A stretch of DNA of 5,161 nucleotides from NCBI GenBank assembly GCA_937934385.1, contig CALGZV010000251.1:1-5161 (forward strand), in the 5' to 3' direction. Source of the DNA: an uncultured Clostridia bacterium. Its GTDB lineage: Bacteria > Bacillota > Clostridia > Oscillospirales > CAG-272. The notes under the pieces are model-generated. The model did not search any database. It saw only the letters and a program-made list of their open reading frames with translations, and had not been told where the DNA came from. This document shows, in pieces, positions 1 to 4,499 of the stretch (position 1 is its first letter; every line of letters begins with the position of its first letter). Made by a program: the position numbers and the translations under genes.

Positions 1-472
1 TACATCATTTGCCTCTGTGGAAGTAATGCCTGAATTCAATGATGATAACGGGAAAATTGAACTGCGCGACGAAGATCTTGAAATAACAGCACACCGTTCA
101 AGCGGCGCAGGCGGACAGCACATAAATAAAACAGATTCTGCTATTCGTATTGTTCATATTCCTACAGGAATTACCGTAGGCTGTCAGACGGAGAGAAGCC
201 AGCTTCAGAATAAAGAAACCGCTCTTAAAATGCTTAAATCAAAGCTCCTTGAAATCAAACAGCGTGAAAAACTTGATAAGATAGAAGATATTCAGGGAAT
301 CAAAACAAATATTGAGTGGGGAGCACAAATCCGTTCGTATGTTTTTATGCCGTATACGCTTGCCAAAGATACAAGGACTGGTTATGAAGACGGAAATATT
401 TCTGCTGTAATGGACGGAGATATAGACGGCTTTATAAACGCATATCTTAAATATAACGCATCAAAAGATTAA
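1..472 (+). CDS. prfB: Peptide chain release factor 2 (RF2), C-terminal part, 5' truncated by window
   Basis: RF2 recognises UGA and UAA stop codons in the ribosomal A site and triggers hydrolysis of the peptidyl-tRNA ester. The open frame enters from the left edge (first full codon at base 2) and gives 156 residues, so the GTG at 17 is internal and not a start. The fragment begins [12 protein letters not shown], typical of RF2. It carries the universal catalytic GGQ (bases 110-118) in the context [15 protein letters not shown]. It ends with the RF2-type tail [27 protein letters not shown], then a [18 protein letters not shown] terminus, so the C-terminus is complete and ends in TAA. The missing upstream part would hold the stop-codon recognition domain and, in most bacteria, the programmed +1 frameshift site; neither can be judged here. 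The RF2 assignment over RF1 rests on the TSFASV and [10 protein letters not shown] segments. Only 33 bases separate it from the next gene, so cotranscription is possible. Confidence 0.96.
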   Translation, partial: TSFASVEVMPEFNDDNGKIELRDEDLEITAHRSSGAGGQHINKTDSAIRIVHIPTGITVGCQTERSQLQNKETALKMLKSKLLEIKQREKLDKIEDIQGIKTNIEWGAQIRSYVFMPYTLAKDTRTGYEDGNISAVMDGDIDGFINAYLKYNASKD

Positions 473-505
473 TATGTATTTATATCTAAAACGGAGGTCT
501 TAGTA

Positions 506-871
506 ATGAATCACACCTATTCAGATAAGAAGTCAGTTTCATATATCTCATCTGTTGCACTGCTGGTATATTCTGTCGGAGCTTTAATAGGCTCAATTCT
601 TTGTGTTGCTGCAAAAAAGAAAACTACCGCTTCGATATTTTTCGCGCTTTCCGGAGTTACTGCAGCAATGGGCGGATTAGTGATGTATACACTCCGCGCT
701 CAGGACCGTTCCGTAAAATTCCGTTGCCCTGAGGACTATTTCGAGAACTTTGATGATATGTGTGATGCACATGAGTTTGATAAGTTCGAGAAATATGATG
801 AGGATGAATCTGCGGATCAGTATGTTATTCCTGTTGACGACACAGTAAATGAAGACGAATTTAAAAACTGA
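506..871 (+). CDS. Small two-helix membrane protein with acidic C-terminal tail, function unknown
   Basis: I do not recognise a named family. The 121-residue product has two hydrophobic stretches, about residues 13-36 and 42-62, joined by a short basic turn (AAKKKTT). A hydrophilic tail of about 55 residues follows, rich in Asp and Glu (for example FENFDDMC, EKYDEDES and the terminal DDTVNEDEFKN). Two cysteines lie in the tail, at about 74 and 86. The basic turn favours a cytoplasmic loop, which would put both ends outside, but the basic residues just after helix 2 make the topology uncertain. The ATG at 506 is supported by a strong GGAGG at 493-497, eight bases upstream. It follows prfB closely on the same strand, and a strong hairpin begins five bases after its stop codon. 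It resembles the Cys/Asp-rich gene at 3474 only in broad layout (membrane anchor plus acidic tail), not in sequence. Confidence 0.8.
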   Translation: MNHTYSDKKSVSYISSVALLVYSVGALIGSILCVAAKKKTTASIFFALSGVTAAMGGLVMYTLRAQDRSVKFRCPEDYFENFDDMCDAHEFDKFEKYDEDESADQYVIPVDDTVNEDEFKN

Positions 872-875
872 TAAG

Positions 876-940
876 AGGTATAAGTGCGCCCGGTTTAAGT
901 ATCGGGCGCACTTATACTTAGAAATTCGGTGTTTTTATTT
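876..940 (+). terminator. Long GC-rich hairpin, probable terminator or attenuator
   Basis: A perfect 15-bp stem pairs 878-892 (GTATAAGTGCGCCCG) with 903-917. Weaker pairs extend it outwards to 876/919 and inwards to 894/901, leaving a loop of about 6 bases. It starts just after the stop codon of the 121-residue gene. The T-rich stretch (TGTTTTTATTT, 930-940) begins about 10 bases after the stem instead of directly after it, so this is not a textbook intrinsic terminator. It may terminate poorly, protect a 3' end from nucleases, or act as an attenuator for the gene at 961. Confidence 0.6.
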
Positions 941-943
941 CTT

Positions 944-953
944 AGGAAAGGAG
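944..953 (+). promoter_or_regulatory. Shine-Dalgarno site fixing the TTG start at 961
   Basis: AGGAAAGGAG ends seven bases before a TTG codon at 961. Its strength and spacing choose this TTG as the start. Only about 34 bases separate the end of the upstream hairpin stem from this site-plus-start, which leaves little room for a separate promoter. Confidence 0.75.
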
Positions 954-960
954 TTATATT

Positions 961-2151
961 TTGAAATTTCAACGAAATAAAAAATATTCGGCAGCAACAG
1001 CGTATGCCTGCGCAATAATCGCCTTCATGTTCGTGTGTATGTTTATAATAGCTAACTTGCCTTTTGTTATCAATACGATCCAAAGATTATTCAATATCAT
1101 GTCTCCGATAATAATCGGATTTATTATAGCGTATCTTATCTGTCCATTTCTGAACTTATGTGAAACACATATATTTTCAAAAATATCTAAAATCAAAAAA
1201 AACAGCAAGCTCATAAGGGTTTTATCAATATTGATATCCTATATTTTTTATGCGACTGTTATTGTTCTTTTGCTTTGGCTTGTTATCCCTCAGGTCGCGA
1301 CAAGCTATAACGATCTTATTACTAAAATGGATACATATATTTTATCCTCTCAGGAATTTATAAACGATACGATAAAAAGCTTTAAGTTTTTAAACACAGA
1401 TCGTATAAAATCATTTATAAATGATTTTATGGGTAATTCATATAAGATTGTTACCGAGATAACACCGTATATAACAAGCTTTCTCGGTTCATTCATAATA
1501 CAATTAAGGGATCTGATTATAGGTCTCGTAATATCGGTATATTTCCTGTATTCTAAAGAAACACTGTCCGCAAGGCTTAAAAAGCTCATATACGCTATCC
1601 TGCCTAAAAAAGGAGGCGATATTGTTCTTGAATATGCAAAGCTTACAAACAAAACGTTCGGAGGCTTTATTATAGGAAAAATTCTCGATTCTGCTATTAT
1701 GGGTATTCTTTCCTTTATAATTCTCGCTATACTTCGTATTCCGCACTACCAATTGGTCAGTGTTATTATAGGAATAACAAATATTATACCCTTCTTCGGT
1801 CCGATAATAGGAGCCATACCTGCAGCTTTTATTATATTTATAGCAGAGCCGAAGAAAACGATCATATTTATTATTTTTATAATCATATTGCAGCAAATTG
1901 ACGGAAACATTATAGGACCTAAAATTCTCGGAAATTCTATAGGTATTAGTTCACTGGGAGTAATTGTAGCTATTACTATAATGAGCGGTCTGTTTGGGTT
2001 GACAGGAATGTTTATAGGAGTTCCGCTATATGTTTTAATTGTTTCTGTGGTAAGACGCATTGTAACAAAGTTAGAAAACAAACGCAAATCACAGATATTG
2101 GCAGGAAAATCAGATGTTGATAATTGTCAGGATAAAGGTGAAAACGAATGA
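961..2151 (+). CDS. AI-2E family (PF01594) membrane transporter, first of a tandem pair
   Basis: This is a polytopic inner-membrane protein of the AI-2E family, whose members include autoinducer-2 exporters (TqsA) and Na+ or Li+/H+ antiporters. The substrate cannot be read from sequence. The 396 residues are close to full family length. Hydrophobic segments lie at about 13-37, 48-66, 88-110 and 178-197, with a dense C-terminal set between about 240 and 368. A hydrophilic stretch at about 111-175 separates the two halves, as is usual in the family. Family-like motifs are IPQVATSYNDL (109-119), ILPKKGGD (213-220), GPIIGAIPA (280-288), QQIDGNIIGPKILG (311-324) and MSGLFGLTGMFIGVPLY (341-357). 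The start is TTG with a strong Shine-Dalgarno. Its TGA overlaps the ATG of the next gene by four bases, so the two are probably translated as a coupled pair. Confidence 0.9.
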   Translation: MKFQRNKKYSAATAYACAIIAFMFVCMFIIANLPFVINTIQRLFNIMSPIIIGFIIAYLICPFLNLCETHIFSKISKIKKNSKLIRVLSILISYIFYATVIVLLLWLVIPQVATSYNDLITKMDTYILSSQEFINDTIKSFKFLNTDRIKSFINDFMGNSYKIVTEITPYITSFLGSFIIQLRDLIIGLVISVYFLYSKETLSARLKKLIYAILPKKGGDIVLEYAKLTNKTFGGFIIGKILDSAIMGILSFIILAILRIPHYQLVSVIIGITNIIPFFGPIIGAIPAAFIIFIAEPKKTIIFIIFIIILQQIDGNIIGPKILGNSIGISSLGVIVAITIMSGLFGLTGMFIGVPLYVLIVSVVRRIVTKLENKRKSQILAGKSDVDNCQDKGENE

Positions 2152-3353
2152 AACAGCTGCAGTTTGAAAAAGAACACAAAGGAATAACTTTTCATGTTAT
2201 CACAGTGATTCTCTTTGCTGTATTATGTATTTTTATTTATCTGTATCACGGTTTTATTATATTATCAATTAAAAATTTACTCAATATTTTAAATCCAATC
2301 ATCATCGGCATTATATTTTTTCTCGTTCTGTTTCCGCTTCAAAATAAAATTGAAAAAAAATTATTGACTCGGTCAAAAAAGAAAAATAATAAAAAAATGT
2401 TTCGTGTAATATCCATGCTGATTGCAGCATTGATACTGTGCGGAATTATTCTTGCAATTATTTTAATTATAATTCCGCAGGCGATTGACAGTTACAACGA
2501 TCTGAATCAAAAAGCTCAACGATATACTGAAATTGCAAAAGAATACATTGATAAATATGCACTCAACAGCAATCTTGAAAAATTCTCATTTACACCTAAA
2601 GCAGCAGAATCACTTAAACTTATGCTGACTAACATATATAAGATCTTTTCCGATATATCACCATATATAATAAATATAATCAAAGATTCAATAAAGCTTA
2701 CAACCGATATATTTATGGGAATTGTGATATCCATTTATATACTATTGGATCGTGAACGCTTGGTCGGAATAATGCTCAGAATAGCAAAAGTTATTCTTCC
2801 CAAAAAATTAATAAACAAGATATCTTCGGAAAATCAGTTTATAATAGATGTATTCAATCAATATATAAACGGAAAAACTATAAATATTATAATTACATGG
2901 GTTATCGGGATTTTAACTATGATGTTGTTCAATATACCTTACGCCCCGATTATCAGTGTAATTCTTGCAATAATGAATGTAATCCCTTATGTCGGAATTT
3001 TTATAGGTGCGATTCCGGGTATATTTATAATTTTTATAACCCAGCCATCTAAAATACCGATTTATATAATAATTCTTGTATTTCTTCATATAGTTGATAC
3101 AAAATTTATTGAACCGCATTTACTTAAAAGCCATACTAAAATTGATGCGGTAACTACAATTATTTCTATTGTACTATTCAGCGGACTATTTGGCTTTTGG
3201 TTTATGTTTATAGCTGTTCCTGTATCAACAATTTTGTACCATTTTATCAGCGAATATATAGATAAACGTCTTGTTTCAAAGTCACTTCCTTCAGATACAG
3301 AAGCATGGAAGAAACCAATTTTAGAAAATAACACTATAGAATCTGTAAAATAA
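2148..3353 (+). CDS. AI-2E family (PF01594) membrane transporter, divergent second copy
   Basis: A 401-residue polytopic membrane protein with the same layout as its upstream neighbour. Hydrophobic segments lie at about 15-40, 46-64, 86-110 and 185-200, followed by a C-terminal cluster at about 245-365. Aligned landmarks include IIPQAIDSYNDL (108-119, at the same residue number as in the first copy), ILPKK (216-220), FIGAIPG (285-291) and FSGLFGFWFMFIAVP (344-358). The segment matching QQIDGNIIGPKILG of the first copy has become LHIVDTKFIEPHLLK (313-327): the leading Gln pair and most Gly residues are lost, while an Asp and the Pro remain. This suggests either a changed substrate or a partner role. 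AAAGGTG at 2134-2140 serves as a weak Shine-Dalgarno, and the ATGA overlap with the upstream stop favours reinitiation. No clear terminator follows before the promoter near 3404. Confidence 0.87.
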   Translation: MKQLQFEKEHKGITFHVITVILFAVLCIFIYLYHGFIILSIKNLLNILNPIIIGIIFFLVLFPLQNKIEKKLLTRSKKKNNKKMFRVISMLIAALILCGIILAIILIIIPQAIDSYNDLNQKAQRYTEIAKEYIDKYALNSNLEKFSFTPKAAESLKLMLTNIYKIFSDISPYIINIIKDSIKLTTDIFMGIVISIYILLDRERLVGIMLRIAKVILPKKLINKISSENQFIIDVFNQYINGKTINIIITWVIGILTMMLFNIPYAPIISVILAIMNVIPYVGIFIGAIPGIFIIFITQPSKIPIYIIILVFLHIVDTKFIEPHLLKSHTKIDAVTTIISIVLFSGLFGFWFMFIAVPVSTILYHFISEYIDKRLVSKSLPSDTEAWKKPILENNTIESVK

Positions 3354-3391
3354 AATTAACAATATGTACATTATTCCAACTTATCTATTAA

Positions 3392-3434
3392 ACTGTAATG
3401 TGTTATAATATAATTGTAATATTAAGATTACAGT
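3392..3434 (+). repeat. Inverted repeat ACTGTAAT/ATTACAGT bracketing a -10 box
   Basis: ACTGTAAT (3392-3399) and its exact reverse complement ATTACAGT (3427-3434) flank the putative -10 element. The second arm also pairs with a nearer TGTAAT at 3415-3420 across six bases. The dyads could be operator half-sites or a leader hairpin, but in DNA this AT-rich a chance match is possible. Confidence 0.4.
3401..3409 (+). promoter_or_regulatory. Extended -10 promoter for the Cys/Asp-rich gene
   Basis: TGTTATAAT is an exact extended -10 (TGnTATAAT), about 65 bases before the start codon at 3474. The sequence 16-18 bases upstream (around 3381-3387, TTATCT) is a poor -35, which is common for extended -10 promoters. 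The transcript would start near 3416. Confidence 0.55.
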
Positions 3435-3473
3435 AAAACAGAACTTACTATTTATTAATGGAGGAAATATATT

Positions 3474-3770
3474 ATGTGTTTTAACGGTTTATGCAAAAAA
3501 GAGCCAGAAAAGAAATCAAGCTTAGGTAAGGTATTTGTAGCGGTTGCCGCTATTATAGGATTCGGAACATTAATTTATTTTACCGTAAAATATTTATTTG
3601 CAAAATATCATAACAGTTGTTGCGCACTTTGCAGTGATGATTATGATGATTGCAGCTGCGATTTTGATGATTGTGACTGTGGCTTTGACTGTTGTGACTG
3701 TAATGATGATAACCCTATTATTGTTGAAGAAAGAGGAAAAGAAACCTCTGAAGAAAGCGAAAATAACTAA
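3474..3770 (+). CDS. Single-span membrane protein with Cys/Asp-rich tail, function unknown
   Basis: I recognise no named family. The 98-residue product starts with a short basic region holding two cysteines (C2, C7) and several lysines. One hydrophobic helix follows at about 19-38, then a basic patch (KYLFAKYH). A dense Cys/Asp segment covers residues 49-79, with ten cysteines (49, 50, 53, 60, 62, 67, 69, 73, 74, 76) and twelve aspartates in loose repeats of the form D-D-C-x-C. The tail is Glu-rich. The basic N-terminus suggests N-in/C-out, though this is not certain. Clustered thiols and carboxylates point to metal binding or disulphide chemistry, which is inference only. The ATG at 3474 is supported by GGAGG at 3460-3464. 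The gene has its own promoter and terminator, so it appears monocistronic. The overlapping +1 frame (3598-3795) is a shadow: it has no ribosome binding site and runs into the terminator. Confidence 0.8.
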   Translation: MCFNGLCKKEPEKKSSLGKVFVAVAAIIGFGTLIYFTVKYLFAKYHNSCCALCSDDYDDCSCDFDDCDCGFDCCDCNDDNPIIVEERGKETSEESENN

Positions 3771-3774
3771 CTAT

Positions 3775-3813
3775 AAAAAAATAACCGGATATTAATAATC
3801 CGGTTATTTTTTT
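3775..3813 (+). terminator. Intrinsic terminator, probably bidirectional
   Basis: The core stem ATAACCGGAT (3781-3790) pairs perfectly with ATCCGGTTAT (3798-3807) around the 7-base loop ATTAATA. Flanking A6 (3775-3780) and T runs (to 3813) extend the pairing and supply the U tract. It begins four bases after the stop of the Cys/Asp-rich gene. The A run upstream means it could also terminate transcripts from the opposite strand. Confidence 0.92.
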
Positions 3814-3969
3814 CTCCTAATACATTATATAAATATATTAAAAGAGGGAATTGTATTTAAAATAATTTAGTATAAAAGAAATTTCTTACATTGATTATTA
3901 TATATGTTTATAGACTTTAGTTAAAGCAAATTAACATTTATTTCCTATTATAAAAATTAATATAGTGTT

Positions 3970-3975
3970 TATAAT
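3970..3975 (+). promoter_or_regulatory. Possible -10 element for the SASP gene
   Basis: An exact TATAAT lies 93 bases before the SASP start codon. No good -35 (TTGACA-like or sigma-G GNATR) is found at the right distance, and AT-rich DNA makes TATAAT common. If real, transcription would begin around 3982, at the base of the stem-loop that follows. Confidence 0.3.
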
Positions 3976-3980
3976 AATAC

Positions 3981-4002
3981 CAGAGCCGGAAAAAAGGCTC
4001 TG
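3981..4002 (+). repeat. Stem-loop in the SASP leader
   Basis: CAGAGCC (3981-3987) pairs perfectly with GGCTCTG (3996-4002) around the loop GGAAAAAA. It stands out as the only GC-rich patch in the leader. No T run follows, so it is not a terminator. Its position just after the TATAAT would place it at the very 5' end of the message, where such stems can slow decay. Confidence 0.55.
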
Positions 4003-4054
4003 AAAAGAAATATAACAATCAAATTATTAAAATTGTTTGTTAAAGAAAATGTAC

Positions 4055-4060
4055 AAGGAG
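4055..4060 (+). promoter_or_regulatory. Shine-Dalgarno site fixing the SASP start at 4069
   Basis: AAGGAG ends eight bases before the ATG at 4069. An in-frame TTG at 4033 would add 12 residues not found in SASPs and has no ribosome binding site, so 4069 is preferred. Confidence 0.85.
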
Positions 4061-4068
4061 AAAATAAA

Positions 4069-4269
4069 ATGGCAACCAATAAGAATTTAGTTCCTGAAGC
4101 AAAGTCTGCTCTTGACAAGTTTAAGATGGAGGCTGCAAGCGAAGTAGGCGTTAGCCTTAATAACGGTTACAACGGAGACCTCACATCTCGTCAGGCCGGA
4201 TCTGTAGGCGGTCAGATGGTCAAGAAAATGATCCAGAAGTACGAGAATGATCTCAAGAACGGCAAATAA
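4069..4269 (+). CDS. Alpha/beta-type small acid-soluble spore protein (SASP)
   Basis: SASPs coat and protect DNA in the dormant spore and are degraded on germination by the protease GPR. The 66-residue product has the family layout: an N-terminal helix (VPEAKSALDKFKMEAASEVGV, residues 8-28), a linker (NNGYNGD), the conserved LTSRQAGSVGGQMVKKM DNA-binding block (38-54) and a short basic-acidic end. The YNGDLTSRQ-GSVGG form is typical of Clostridia rather than Bacillus. The GPR-type site aligns at E21-A22 (MEAASEVGV), with Ala where Bacillus proteins have Ile or Phe. The length is normal for the family. The gene stands alone, with a terminator 30 bases downstream. Expression is presumably in the forespore, although no clear sigma-G promoter is visible. 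Codons are richer in GC-ending triplets than in the membrane genes upstream, as expected for a highly expressed protein. Confidence 0.96.
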   Translation: MATNKNLVPEAKSALDKFKMEAASEVGVSLNNGYNGDLTSRQAGSVGGQMVKKMIQKYENDLKNGK

Positions 4270-4299
4270 ATTAAATTTTTGTTATAAATAAAAATATTT

Positions 4300-4376
4300 A
4301 AAAGCATGAAACGACCTTAGTATATATAATTAATCTGTATTAATTATATGGTAAATTTAGGTCGTTTCTTGCTTTT
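4300..4376 (+). terminator. Two-part 77-nt palindromic terminator
   Basis: The outer stem pairs 4300-4317 (AAAAGCATGAAACGACCT) with 4359-4376 with a single T-T mismatch at 4307/4369. An inner perfect 11-bp stem pairs 4324-4334 (ATATAATTAAT) with 4339-4349 around the loop CTGT. A T-rich stretch closes the right side, and A-rich sequence opens the left, so it can work in both directions. It lies 30 bases after the SASP stop. Its length and palindromic form also resemble a small non-autonomous element, but I see no target duplication. Confidence 0.8.
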
Positions 4377-4440
4377 ATCTTTATCTAACTTATTGAATGA
4401 TTTGTAGCCAAGCATAATAGTATGGTTAACTAATATCCCC

Positions 4441-4474
4441 CAAATTCCGTAAAATTTCTATTTTACGGAATTTG
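4441..4474 (+). repeat. Perfect 15-bp inverted repeat upstream of the rep-like gene
   Basis: CAAATTCCGTAAAAT (4441-4455) is followed by the loop TTCT and its exact reverse complement (4460-4474). The repeat ends eight bases before the AAGGAGG Shine-Dalgarno (4483-4489) of the rep-like gene, so it would lie in the gene's leader RNA. The following bases (TTTGTTCAATTT) are only moderately T-rich. Candidate roles are a leader attenuator controlling rep, a replication or transfer origin hairpin, or a weak terminator. The sequence alone does not decide. Confidence 0.75.
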
Positions 4475-4499
4475 TTCAATTTAAGGAGGTTGTTCCCCA

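Larger units (their letters stand above)
3814..4068. other. AT-rich intergenic region upstream of the SASP gene
   Basis: About 255 bases with no convincing coding frame. It holds a TATAAT at 3970-3975, a small stem-loop at 3981-4002 and the SASP ribosome binding site. Forespore SASP genes are normally read by sigma-G. I looked for paired GNATR and CATNNTA elements at 17-18 base spacing and found no good pair. The one clear CATNNTA (3823-3829) lies too far upstream and lacks a partner. Confidence 0.6.

Noticed and set aside
1350..2087. Several minus-strand open frames within the first AI-2E gene
   Set aside because: They are antisense shadows of a strong + strand gene, with no start signals or recognisable domains.
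2148..3353. Second AI-2E gene as a decaying pseudogene
   Set aside because: The frame is intact at full family length, with most landmarks kept and a coupled start. Loss of one motif alone does not show inactivation.
3634..3711. Repeated GATGATTGT-like units considered as a CRISPR or tandem DNA repeat
   Set aside because: The units are short, irregular and in frame with the Cys/Asp-rich protein, so they are best explained by coding for D-D-C motifs.
3598..3795. Overlapping +1 frame of 65 residues inside the Cys/Asp-rich gene
   Set aside because: It has no ribosome binding site, shows a repetitive Ile/Val/Met composition created by reading the D/C repeats out of frame, and extends into the terminator stem.
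3940..3967. ATTTCCTATTATAAAAATTAATATAGTG, resembling the B. subtilis dif left arm
   Set aside because: About 9 of 12 bases match the left arm as recalled, but the right arm does not match, and the sequence is in a very AT-rich leader where such matches are expected.
4033..4068. Upstream TTG start adding 12 residues to the SASP
   Set aside because: It has no Shine-Dalgarno, the extra residues are not SASP-like, and a strong AAGGAG precedes the ATG at 4069.
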